Below, one piece after another: positions 33,824 through 41,876 of a DNA stretch of 64,000 bases. Within the stretch, counting starts at the first letter, position 1. Each line of letters begins with the position of its first letter. Origin of the DNA: Geoanaerobacter sp964528055 (lineage in GTDB: Bacteria > Desulfobacterota > Desulfuromonadia > Geobacterales > DSM-12255); assembly GCA_964528055.1 (NCBI GenBank), contig CAZGQM010000015.1, forward strand, positions 1-64,000, in the 5' to 3' direction. The translations under genes were made by a program, and so were the position numbers. The notes beneath the pieces are model-generated. The model was given only the letters and a program-made list of their open reading frames with translations. It did no database searches and was not told the DNA's origin.

Positions 33824-34228
33824 ATGCCCGAATGTTCGATTCTGCTAGTTGAAGACCAGCCGGATGACCAGTTTCTTACGCTCAGAACCCTAAGGCAACA
33901 CTGTTTTTGTAACGTTGCAGTAGCAAACGAAGGAGAAGAGGCGCTTAGGTTCCTTCGGGATGCCAGAGAAGAGACGTCAGCCTTACGGCCTGCTTTCCCC
34001 GAGTTGATCATTCTGGATCTGCGGATGCCTAAGGTGGATGGTTTCGAGTTTCTTGAGGTCATAAGATCTGATTCTGAAACCAGGGATATCCCGGTAATAG
34101 TTCTTACTTCATCCCCCCAGCAGCATGACCGGGATCGTTGCATGCAGCTCGGTGTAAAGGCGTATCTGAACAAACCGCTTAACGGGGCAGCATTCAGCAA
34201 TGCCCTGCGAATGATTGGAACGGCCTGA
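33824..34228 (+). CDS. single-domain response regulator (CheY/Rcp1-like)
   Basis: This 134-residue receiver domain has an acidic pocket in VEDQPDD, a phospho-acceptor Asp in LIILDLRMP (near residue 65), a Thr in VIVLTSSP and a Lys in YLNKPLN. The insertion after the second strand is typical of Rcp1-type receivers. The ATG at 33824 has AGGAGGG upstream; the longer frame starts before this site. It lies downstream of a sigma-28-like promoter and about 210 bp before cheA. Confidence 0.93.
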   Translation: MPECSILLVEDQPDDQFLTLRTLRQHCFCNVAVANEGEEALRFLRDAREETSALRPAFPELIILDLRMPKVDGFEFLEVIRSDSETRDIPVIVLTSSPQQHDRDRCMQLGVKAYLNKPLNGAAFSNALRMIGTA

Positions 34229-34348
34229 AACTTGAGAATTGAGTAACCTCACGCATTTTACTGCAGATCTTCGCCTGACCGGAATCCAGCTACACGCTGG
34301 GTCAGATCCCACCTTCTGTTGAATATTCCGATTTACTATATTCCTGTT

Positions 34349-34375
34349 TAATCTGCTCCTCCAGCAAACCGATAA
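34349..34375 (+). promoter_or_regulatory. weak second sigma-28-like promoter before cheA
   Basis: ACCGATAA at 34368-34375 matches the -10 element well (7 of 8), but the -35 region TAATCTGC is a poor match. It lies about 64 bp before cheA. Confidence 0.25.
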
Positions 34376-34438
34376 ACTATAGAGAACCAGTGACAAATCT
34401 GCGAGTTGCGTGTAACTGAAAAACTATTGGGGTGGTTT

Positions 34439-36616
34439 GTGAAAGAACATTTAAAGGATATTTTCAGGGAAGAGTCAAGCGAACAGCTGACCCTCCTTGA
34501 AAACACCCTGTTGGAACTGGAGGATGGCAGGGGAGAACCTGAACTGGTTAATGAGGTCTTCCGGATACTTCATACTATCAAGGGATCGGCAGCAATGTTT
34601 GGCTTGGGGGAAATTGCCGGTTTCGCTCATAAGGTTGAATCTGTTCTCGACCTTGTTCGTTCCGGTCAGCTCCCGGTTTCAAGCATGCTTGTCACGCAGG
34701 TACTACGGTCCGGAGACATCATACGGAGGATGCTGCTTGATGATCACGAAGGGTGCAGCAAGGAAGTCGCGGAGGTTATGGAGAATTTGCAGGGATTGGC
34801 AGCTCATGATCATTCTAATGCGGAACTTCATACACCTGCTGATGCAGTTGCGGGGAAGAAGTATTCAGGGCCTCTCCAGACGTTCCGAATCCATTTTGCC
34901 ATAAATCCTTCACTCATGGAGCAAGGAAGCAATCCGCTTGATCTGATCCGAGAGCTTTCAGCTCTCGGACCCTGCCGCATAACCGCCAATATGGACGCAA
35001 TCCCCAAGCTGACCGACATAGATGCCAGCCTCAGTTATGTAGAGTGGGATATCATTCTGACAACTGCTGCTGGAGAAAATGCAGTCAGAGACATATTCAT
35101 CTTCGTTGAGGGTGAATGTAGACTATTGATTGAACCGGTTTGCGATGAGATGCAGGGTGTGGAGGATCATGACGTAACAATCCCATGCCTCGGTGAGATC
35201 CTGGTTGAGCGGGGGGACCTTGATCGGGAGAGTCTTGCTCGGGCACTAAGCGGGCAGAAGATGCTTGGCGAGATTCTTGTGGAGTCGGGAGAACTACCTG
35301 TCGGTCGCCTCAATGCGGCTCTCTCCGAACAGAACCATCTACGCGAACTGCAGAGAAATCGTCACACTAGGGAGTCAGCAGTATCATTGCGAGTACCTGC
35401 TGTGAAACTCGACCAGTTGGTGAATCTCGTTGGTGAATTGGTAACCGCACAGGGGGGGCTTTCACTCTGCGCCGGTGAGTTCAATAGCCTGGATCTCTTC
35501 TATCAGCGTGATGCAGAGAAGCTGTTTGAAGATTGGGACCGAATCGGAGGGATGCTGCGTAACATTGCAGAGGATGTCGAACGCTTGACTCTGGAGTTGC
35601 GGGAAACGGCCATGAACCTCCGTGTATTACCAATCGGTGCCACTTTTGGCAGGTACAGGAGATTGATTCGCGACCTGGCCGCTAATCTTGGCAAGGAGGT
35701 GGAACTGATAACCGAGGGAGAAGAGACAGAGCTTGACAAGAATGTCATTGAACGCCTTGCCGACCCTCTGCTGCACATCATTCGTAACAGTATCGATCAT
35801 GGGATAGAGACGCCGGAGGTGCGACTGTCAGCGGGAAAGGAAGCAAAGGGTACGGTATTCCTTTCTGCAAGCCATATTGGTGACAGGGTTGAAATCCGGA
35901 TTTCAGACAACGGAGCCGGACTGAATCCCGAGCTGATACGGGCCACAGCAGTAGGCCGTGGGCTGATTTCAAACGAAGCTGATCTGGATGATCATGAATT
36001 GTATGCATTTATCTGCGAGCCTGGATTTTCCACCTCATCTTCAGTTTCTGATATTTCCGGTCGAGGGGTTGGTATGGACGTTGTACGTCAGGCGATTGAA
36101 GCCCTTCATGGTACTCTGGAGATCAACAGCCTTCGAGGCTCCGGAACTACAATGATCATTCGTCTTCCGCTGACGCTGGCGATCATCGAGACTCTTCTTG
36201 TGCGTGTTGGTGAAGTACGATACATGATTCCCCTCAGCCAGGTTGAGGAGTGTATCGACCTTACAAGGGAGGAGCTGGCAGCAAGCCACGGGCGCGATAT
36301 TGTCAGCCTGCGAGGGGAACCTGTCCCTTTCGTGTTGATGCGTGAAAGGTTCAGAATAGCCGGTGAGCGACCTGAAATCGAACAGGTGGTTGTTACTCGC
36401 TTTGGAAGAGAACGATACGGACTTGTCGTGGATGAAGTGCTTTGCCAGTACCAGTCGGTTATCAAGTCTCTGGGGCGTTTCTACCAGAAGGTGGATGGAG
36501 TGTCGGGTGCGACAATACTGGGTGATGGATCGGTGGCGCTGGTGCTGGATATTTCAGGGTTGCTATCGGATGGCAATTCGGGTCTCAGGCGGGGTGGAGC
36601 GGTGCTGGTTGCGTGA
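34439..36616 (+). CDS. cheA: CheA-type chemotaxis histidine kinase
   Basis: This 725-residue cytoplasmic kinase starts with an HPt domain (RILHTIKGSAAMFG, phospho-His45). A middle region follows with two tandem LGEILVE-type repeats near residues 250 and 274. Next come a dimerisation domain (VNLVGELVTAQGG, near 328), an ATPase domain (IIRNSIDHGIE, DNGAGL, GRGVGMDVV) and a CheW-like C-terminal domain (~583-724). I prefer the GTG at 34439 with GGGGTGG just upstream. The adjacent MCP and CheY-like gene are obvious partners, but no separate cheW is nearby. Confidence 0.92.
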   Translation: MKEHLKDIFREESSEQLTLLENTLLELEDGRGEPELVNEVFRILHTIKGSAAMFGLGEIAGFAHKVESVLDLVRSGQLPVSSMLVTQVLRSGDIIRRMLLDDHEGCSKEVAEVMENLQGLAAHDHSNAELHTPADAVAGKKYSGPLQTFRIHFAINPSLMEQGSNPLDLIRELSALGPCRITANMDAIPKLTDIDASLSYVEWDIILTTAAGENAVRDIFIFVEGECRLLIEPVCDEMQGVEDHDVTIPCLGEILVERGDLDRESLARALSGQKMLGEILVESGELPVGRLNAALSEQNHLRELQRNRHTRESAVSLRVPAVKLDQLVNLVGELVTAQGGLSLCAGEFNSLDLFYQRDAEKLFEDWDRIGGMLRNIAEDVERLTLELRETAMNLRVLPIGATFGRYRRLIRDLAANLGKEVELITEGEETELDKNVIERLADPLLHIIRNSIDHGIETPEVRLSAGKEAKGTVFLSASHIGDRVEIRISDNGAGLNPELIRATAVGRGLISNEADLDDHELYAFICEPGFSTSSSVSDISGRGVGMDVVRQAIEALHGTLEINSLRGSGTTMIIRLPLTLAIIETLLVRVGEVRYMIPLSQVEECIDLTREELAASHGRDIVSLRGEPVPFVLMRERFRIAGERPEIEQVVVTRFGRERYGLVVDEVLCQYQSVIKSLGRFYQKVDGVSGATILGDGSVALVLDISGLLSDGNSGLRRGGAVLVA

Positions 36617-36639
36617 CCGGAGATTGACAAGGGGGGGGC

Positions 36640-38310
36640 ATGCGTCTAAATGACATAAAGTTCGGCACAAAGTTGGCGTATGGTATCGGGGGAATAATAT
36701 TGCTTTTCACATCTGTTTCTTTGTACCAGATTGCTCAGTTAAAGGTTCTCGGTGAGCTTCAGGACAGAGGATCAAGACGTGCAGACCTGGCAATGAGTAA
36801 TAATGAAATTCTGGTGGATGTGCATACGATCTACGGGATAGCTGCAGATGCAGTGATCAATAAGTCACTTGAGAAGGCAAAACAGGAGACCGCAAAGATC
36901 AGCGTGCAAATGATCAAAAAGATGCAATCTTTGCCTGAAAAAACCGAGACCCCGGATGATCGTAAGCTTGCCGAACAGGTTCACCTACTCGGTGTCCGGT
37001 ACATTGATTGTATCAGTAATCAACTATTACCCGCACTGGAGAGGAGGGAGTCGTCTGCTGAGCTGCAGAGAATAGATGGAACCATTGACGTGACACGTCA
37101 TAACCTGCAGGAAAATCTAGAAAAATTATCAGAGTCCTTCCAGCGGTATAATAAAAACGATGATCTTCTCTATGATCGCACCAACAGAGTGAGCATTCTC
37201 GTGGACGTGACCGTGATCGTGGCTCTGTTTTCGCTATCCTGCATCTTCGGGGTCTTGCTTACACGCAGCATAGTAGTGCCGCTACGCCAAGCCGTGACAG
37301 CTGCCAACGATCTTGCACGCGGAGATCTTTCTCTGGAGATTTCTCAGGGGGGGAGCGATGAGATTGGCCAACTGCTGAAAGCCATGCAGAACATGGTGGA
37401 AAGATTGCGTGAGGTCGTGATCAACGTGAAAGACAGTTCTGACTTAATTGCCGCCGGCAGCAGCGAACTCTCAACCAGTGCCGAGGAATTATCGCAGGGT
37501 GCCAGCGAACAGTCGTCTGCTGTCGAAGAGGCTTCAGCTGTCATGGAGGAGATGTCTGCTTCCATCTCGCACAATGCTGAGAATGCCCTTATTACGGAAA
37601 AAATAGCGATTAAGGCTGCTTCTGACGCCAAGGAAGGTGCAGAGGCGGTAGCTGAAACTGTACGGGCCATGCGGGAGATAGCCAGTAAAATAAACATCAT
37701 AGAAGAGATTGCACGGCAGACGAATCTGCTGGCACTTAATGCTGCTATTGAGGCGGCGCGAGCAGGTGAACAGGGTAAGGGATTTGCGGTTGTGGCTTCC
37801 GAGGTACGAAAGCTTGCCGAGAGAAGCCAAAAAGCTGCTGCTGAGATACTTAGCCTTTCAGGTAGGAGTGTGGATGTGGCGGAGAGGGCTGCTCTGCTGC
37901 TTGCTGCCATGCAGCCAGACATCAAAAGGACTGCCGAACTGGTTCAGGATATCAGCGTGACAAGCCGAGAACAGGAGACTAGCGTATCCCAGGTGAGCAG
38001 GTCAGTTGCTCAACTGGAGCAGGTCATCCAGCAGAATGCTTCGGGTGCCGAAGAGACCGCATCAACTGCGGAACAGCTGGCATTGCAATCTGAACAGTTG
38101 CAGAGTTCTGTTGCCTATTTCCGCATTTCCGGAGAGCCTGACCCGCCTCCGTCATCACGTTATAGTGTACGACGCCCTGTACGTCGTACAATGACTCTTC
38201 CTCATCCGAGGCCACGAGATTCATCTTCCAATAAAACGCAACGTGGCGGGATTGAATTGAATCTTGCCGCCTCCGACGACTCGTTGGATGATGGCTATGA
38301 ACGGTATTAA
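36640..38310 (+). CDS. methyl-accepting chemotaxis protein
   Basis: This 556-residue receptor has helix 1 (~10-30), a four-helix-bundle periplasmic sensor (~35-185), helix 2 (~188-208), a HAMP domain (~210-262) and a cytoplasmic signalling coiled coil. The conserved hairpin tip reads EEIARQTNLLALNAAIEAA near residue 354. The Gln/Glu-rich flanks could be methylation sites. The last ~50 residues are Pro/Arg-rich and have no CheR-binding pentapeptide that I can see. It lies 24 bp after cheA, so it is likely co-transcribed. Confidence 0.94.
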   Translation: MRLNDIKFGTKLAYGIGGIILLFTSVSLYQIAQLKVLGELQDRGSRRADLAMSNNEILVDVHTIYGIAADAVINKSLEKAKQETAKISVQMIKKMQSLPEKTETPDDRKLAEQVHLLGVRYIDCISNQLLPALERRESSAELQRIDGTIDVTRHNLQENLEKLSESFQRYNKNDDLLYDRTNRVSILVDVTVIVALFSLSCIFGVLLTRSIVVPLRQAVTAANDLARGDLSLEISQGGSDEIGQLLKAMQNMVERLREVVINVKDSSDLIAAGSSELSTSAEELSQGASEQSSAVEEASAVMEEMSASISHNAENALITEKIAIKAASDAKEGAEAVAETVRAMREIASKINIIEEIARQTNLLALNAAIEAARAGEQGKGFAVVASEVRKLAERSQKAAAEILSLSGRSVDVAERAALLLAAMQPDIKRTAELVQDISVTSREQETSVSQVSRSVAQLEQVIQQNASGAEETASTAEQLALQSEQLQSSVAYFRISGEPDPPPSSRYSVRRPVRRTMTLPHPRPRDSSSNKTQRGGIELNLAASDDSLDDGYERY

Positions 38311-38439
38311 CCCAGCCGTCTCAGGGATAAGGGAAAATCTTCGGCTGTTAGCTTGACTCTGGGGCAAAAATGCGGCGTAATTTAATAAGGAAGATTGAGC
38401 TGACTGCCCAGACGATTGTACTATCCAAAGGAGGAGCCC

Positions 38440-39129
38440 ATGCCGGACAAACTTATTCCCACAATTGAACAGAGGGTTTCCGCACTCGTTGAAGTCACCA
38501 GGCGAGCAAAAGGTCAAGATGCTTCCAGCAAGTCCAAGTCGAAGCGGTCTATTACGGTTTCGAGGGAATTCGGTTGTGAAGCGTATCCCATGACAGAGAA
38601 GTTAAAAACTCTACTGGAGAAGAAAACAGGAGAGCCATGGGCACTTATGGATAAGGCGCTTCTTGAGGAAGTGGCCAGAAATCATAATCTTTCAGAAGAG
38701 ATACTGAAAAATATCGGGGATAAATCGTCTTTCATGGACGAAGTAATATCCACGTTCACTCCCAAATGGAAAAGCGATAAGGACTATTACCGTCTTTTGT
38801 GTCGTCATATCATTTCACTGGCTACCGCTGGCAACGTGATCATTGTTGGGCGAGGGGCTGCTCTTGTCACCCGTTCTATGGTAAACTGCTTCCATTTCCG
38901 GATGGTGGCGTCAGAGGATTTCAAGGTTAAATCGATAGCCAGACGTCTCGGGATTCAGCCGGCGGATGCAAAGGATCTGGTGCTGAACAGGCAGAAGCAG
39001 AGGGATAAGTTTATCAAGGATTTTCTGAATGCCGATAGCAGTGACCCGCACTTCTATCACATGATATTCAATAACGCCAAGATCCCCAGTGAAAAGATCG
39101 CAGAAACCATATTCAATTTCATGTTCTGA
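38440..39129 (+). CDS. cytidylate-kinase-like family protein
   Basis: This 229-residue protein resembles the cytidylate kinase-like family: ITVSREFGCEAYPMTEKLKTLLEKKTGEPWALMDKALLEE at the start (a modified P-loop region) and VGRGAALVTRSMVNCFHFRMVA in the middle. Such proteins have a P-loop kinase fold, and their substrate is often uncertain. The ATG at 38440 has AAAGGAGGAG upstream; the upstream ATG 38416 does not. It follows the MCP gene by 129 bp and ends in a terminator. Confidence 0.83.
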   Translation: MPDKLIPTIEQRVSALVEVTRRAKGQDASSKSKSKRSITVSREFGCEAYPMTEKLKTLLEKKTGEPWALMDKALLEEVARNHNLSEEILKNIGDKSSFMDEVISTFTPKWKSDKDYYRLLCRHIISLATAGNVIIVGRGAALVTRSMVNCFHFRMVASEDFKVKSIARRLGIQPADAKDLVLNRQKQRDKFIKDFLNADSSDPHFYHMIFNNAKIPSEKIAETIFNFMF

Positions 39130-39167
39130 GGGTAGTTCGGGAAATTTGGATTGAGATTTGATTGTAC

Positions 39168-39196
39168 AGGCGGTTTCCGGCAGGAGGCCGCCTTTT
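39168..39196 (+). terminator. rho-independent terminator after the cytidylate-kinase-like gene
   Basis: AGGCGGTTTCC and GGAGGCCGCCT pair (two G-U pairs) around GGCA, followed by TTTT. It lies between convergent genes. Confidence 0.75.
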
Positions 39197-39208
39197 ACTT
39201 TCAAGCGC

Positions 39209-40120
39209 CTATGTTACAAAGGAGAATAGTGCTCGGTTCAGCCCTTCGAGACTTGCCTGCCGAAGCATTTCGACTGCCGTAGAGATCAGCGTTTCCTCTT
39301 CCGTATACCCCAGGCAGGTGACGACTCCCAACGTTACTGAAAGGGAGCTCTTTCCGCTGACGTCAGAGCCTTCGAACCGGTTAATAACGTTCAACAGCCG
39401 GTCAGTTATCCCCGGCATCTCCTCGCTTACCGTTTCCGGGAAGACGATCAGGAATTCGTCGTCATGATAATGCCCTATGGAGTCATATGATCGTATTGTG
39501 TCACGAATCTGCTGTAGTGAACTGTAGAGGAACTCCTCCATCTCAACTTTATTGAGAGCATTACGCAACTCTCTGTAGTTGTTAATCTTAAGCATTGCTA
39601 TGCTGAGAGAGCGTCCTTTTCGCTTGGCTCTGTTTAGTTCGGCGTGTAGATGGGATAGTATGGTCTCGCGCTTCCAGATCCGGGTGGTGATGTCACGAGG
39701 CTGTGATTCCAAAGCCTTCCGGGTCTCTACCAGTTTTTCCTGCAGCTCTACGATCCTCAGGCCTGCATCAAGCCTCACCTTGAGATCCTGGGGCATGAAA
39801 GGTTTGATTATATAGTCGTCTGCGCCTGCTGAAAGTCCGTCCAGCATATCTAAATGAGATGATCTGATGGTAAGCATAATGAGATACGTGTATCCGTGAT
39901 CGTAATTCTGCATCTGTCGCAGCGTCTTGCAGATTTCGATGCCGTTCATCCCGGGCATCATCCAGTCAAGGATTGCAAGTCGAGGTGCATCTTCCCTTTG
40001 CAGGGAATCCAATGCAGCAATGCCGTCATTGACACACTCTACATCGTAGCCCCATTTTTCCAGAGTATAGTGCAGGATTGCCAACGAAACGGCATCATCT
40101 TCAGCGACAAGTATCCGCAT
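39209..40120 (-). CDS. receiver-GGDEF response regulator with degenerate active site
   Basis: This protein of about 303 residues has a receiver domain (~1-120; phospho-Asp in LAILDWMMPGMNG, Lys in YIIKPF), a short coiled coil, and a GGDEF-fold domain (~145-303). Where GGDEF should be, the sequence reads YHDDEF, so the two glycines needed for GTP binding are lost and cyclase activity is unlikely. It may bind c-di-GMP or partners instead. I chose the ATG at 40120 (MRILVAEDD) with GAGGG upstream; longer starts add a non-conserved leader. Confidence 0.88.
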   Translation of the reverse strand: MRILVAEDDAVSLAILHYTLEKWGYDVECVNDGIAALDSLQREDAPRLAILDWMMPGMNGIEICKTLRQMQNYDHGYTYLIMLTIRSSHLDMLDGLSAGADDYIIKPFMPQDLKVRLDAGLRIVELQEKLVETRKALESQPRDITTRIWKRETILSHLHAELNRAKRKGRSLSIAMLKINNYRELRNALNKVEMEEFLYSSLQQIRDTIRSYDSIGHYHDDEFLIVFPETVSEEMPGITDRLLNVINRFEGSDVSGKSSLSVTLGVVTCLGYTEEETLISTAVEMLRQASLEGLNRALFSFVT

Positions 40121-40381
40121 TGAATCCCTCATGGTTAGATCTAGCTGACTCTGGATGGCACAACTTTGTAAAGTATAACTGCTGATTAGACAAATTCCAC
40201 TATTCATGTTACGGCGCAATTATTTAGTTGCCGCAAAATTATGATCCTTATCTTGCAGTGATGCATAATTTATAGGCATTCTTCCCAGGGAGCCCTCCAT
40301 TTTTATGGTGAAATCCAGTCCACATATTTTAATAACGATATAACTACCTTAAATAACAGGTACTTGTAGCGTGTAATTTTA
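40121..40381. other. AT-rich intergenic region upstream of the nitrogen block
   Basis: About 260 bp without a gene lie between the divergent response-regulator gene and the sigma-54 promoter. This is where upstream activator binding sites would be expected. I did not recognise a clear NtrC-type palindrome. Confidence 0.4.
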
Positions 40382-40398
40382 TTGGCACGTACTATGCT
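40382..40398 (+). promoter_or_regulatory. sigma-54 promoter of the outer-membrane protein-glnB-amtB operon
   Basis: TTGGCACG, four bases, then ATGCT match the -24/-12 consensus TTGGCACG-N4-TTGCT, with GG (40384-40385) and GC (40396-40397) exactly ten bases apart. Location ahead of nitrogen genes supports RpoN control. The transcript should start near 40409. Confidence 0.8.
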
Positions 40399-40408
40399 AA
40401 AGAGTAGT

Positions 40409-40491
40409 CATATCGCAGGCCGCACAACGACGTGCAATGTAATCAAACCGGCAAAGGCGCCTTCTCACATTTAGTTGAGAGGCGCCTTTTT
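40409..40491 (+). promoter_or_regulatory. 5' leader with terminator and two hexaloop hairpins (ANTAR-target-like)
   Basis: The leader contains GCAC-AACGAC-GTGC (40422-40435), a hairpin with a six-base loop having A at position 1 and G at position 4. A weaker one, GGC-AAAGGC-GCC (40450-40461), has the same loop pattern. The second overlaps the 5' arm of a strong terminator (AAAGGCGCC...GGCGCCTTTTT, 40453-40491). Paired hexaloops that compete with a terminator are the signature of ANTAR-protein antitermination. The second stem has only 3 bp, so this is a proposal. The terminator could instead end a small sigma-54-driven RNA. Confidence 0.5.
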
Positions 40492-40598
40492 GTTTAGTGT
40501 GAAATCATGAAAGGGGGCAAAAGCAGAGCAGGAATAACGGCACCACCAGCACCAGAGCAATAAAATACATTACATCAACATCAAAGGAGAGTTGAACC

Positions 40599-41408
40599 AT
40601 GAAAAAAACGATAACGACAATCGCTATAGCAACGACGCTGACCCTGACAGCTGCCGGCGCCGCCCTTGCAACCCCGTCTACCCAGATCTGGATTCCTTCA
40701 ACGGATATCCAGCCCTACAAAGTGCTCCATCTCAACATCGACAATTACTTCCGGGCTTCAGGTGTGCCCAAATCCCCGCCATCAGCAACTTCATCCAGAG
40801 ACGCCAACGTCATGGACATCGGCCCGACCATAGGAATACTCCCCTTCGAGAAGATTCAGGCAGAGGTCGGTTTCGACTATCTTGTTATCGCCAATGATCC
40901 GAACGATAACCACCCCTTCAGCGGTAACTTCAAGATCGGAACACCCGAAGAGTCCCTGTTCAAGCATTCGCCGGCTTTGGCCGTCGGCGGTTATAACCTC
41001 GGGTTCTCTCAGACCAAAGGAAACGCTCCTTGGGTCATCTCCGGACAGAATATATTCTACGGCCTTGCAGCCACTACCCTTCCTGCAATAGGCCCGGTTC
41101 CTTCACTGGGGAGAATCTCTGCAGGGTACTATCAAGGCAGCGAGCGGGCTCTGGTTGATACTCAGGGAAAAAGCGCGAACGAAGGTCTCCTCCTCTCCTG
41201 GGATCGCACCATGACCGAGATCTCCGACAAGCTCTGGCTTGCAGTGGACTATATGGGTGGAAACAACGTCAATGGTGCCGTCAACGTTGGCTTCTCCTGG
41301 GCCTTTGCGAAAAACGTCTCGGTCATCTTCGCCTATGACATCTACAAGGAAAAGGCCTTGGCCGGCAATAACACCTTCACGACTCAGCTGGATATAAATT
41401 TCCAGTAA
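40599..41408 (+). CDS. outer-membrane beta-barrel-like protein in the PII-amtB operon
   Basis: This 269-residue precursor has a clear signal peptide (MKKTITTIAIATT..., cleavage after ALA near residue 24). The mature part alternates polar and hydrophobic residues with aromatic-rich strands and ends in DINFQ, which suggests a small outer-membrane barrel. I do not recognise a named family. It is the first gene behind the sigma-54 promoter and is followed by glnB and amtB, so a role in nitrogen-compound entry is plausible but inferred. A hairpin with T-run follows, so its transcript may partly end there. Confidence 0.8.
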   Translation: MKKTITTIAIATTLTLTAAGAALATPSTQIWIPSTDIQPYKVLHLNIDNYFRASGVPKSPPSATSSRDANVMDIGPTIGILPFEKIQAEVGFDYLVIANDPNDNHPFSGNFKIGTPEESLFKHSPALAVGGYNLGFSQTKGNAPWVISGQNIFYGLAATTLPAIGPVPSLGRISAGYYQGSERALVDTQGKSANEGLLLSWDRTMTEISDKLWLAVDYMGGNNVNGAVNVGFSWAFAKNVSVIFAYDIYKEKALAGNNTFTTQLDINFQ

Positions 41409-41425
41409 CTCTTCCTTCATGGTTT

Positions 41426-41451
41426 GGGGGCTTCTCAGCCCCCGCATTTTT
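41426..41451 (+). terminator. hairpin terminator between the outer-membrane protein gene and glnB
   Basis: GGGGGCT and AGCCCCC pair around TCTC, followed by GCATTTTT. It may attenuate read-through into glnB-amtB. Confidence 0.7.
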
Positions 41452-41501
41452 CGAAGCGAGGACCACAGACCGTGCCTTTCGGCACAAGATGGGAGGCTAG
41501 T

Positions 41502-41840
41502 ATGAAACTGATAGAAGCAATAATTAAACCATTCAAACTCGACGAGGTGAAGGATGCCTTGAACGAGATCGGTATCGAAGGGATTACGGTCAGTGAAGTC
41601 AAAGGGTTCGGTCGCCAGAAGGGTCACACGGAGCTCTACCGAGGAGCTGAATACGTGGTAGACTTCATCCCGAAGGTGAAACTCGAGATTGCCGTAGCAG
41701 ACGAACTGGTAGCCAAGGTGGTTGAGACGATTCAGAATACTGCCAAAACTGGGCGCATCGGAGACGGAAAGATATTCATCCTTGCACTGGAAGATGCGGT
41801 ACGGATCAGAACAGGCGAAAAAGGGACAGACGCCATATAA
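41502..41840 (+). CDS. glnB: PII nitrogen-regulatory protein
   Basis: This 112-residue trimeric signal protein senses 2-oxoglutarate and ATP/ADP. The T-loop has the uridylylation site Tyr51 (YRGAEYVVDF), and the C-terminal signature TGRIGDGKIFIL is intact. Lying directly before amtB, it is the GlnK-type copy that blocks the ammonium channel when nitrogen is plentiful. The ATG at 41502 has GGGAGG upstream. It is controlled from the upstream sigma-54 promoter or through the leader/terminator region. Confidence 0.95.
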   Translation: MKLIEAIIKPFKLDEVKDALNEIGIEGITVSEVKGFGRQKGHTELYRGAEYVVDFIPKVKLEIAVADELVAKVVETIQNTAKTGRIGDGKIFILALEDAVRIRTGEKGTDAI

Positions 41841-41876
41841 CGAGTCAGAGATTCAAGAAATATTTGGAGGTTTATC

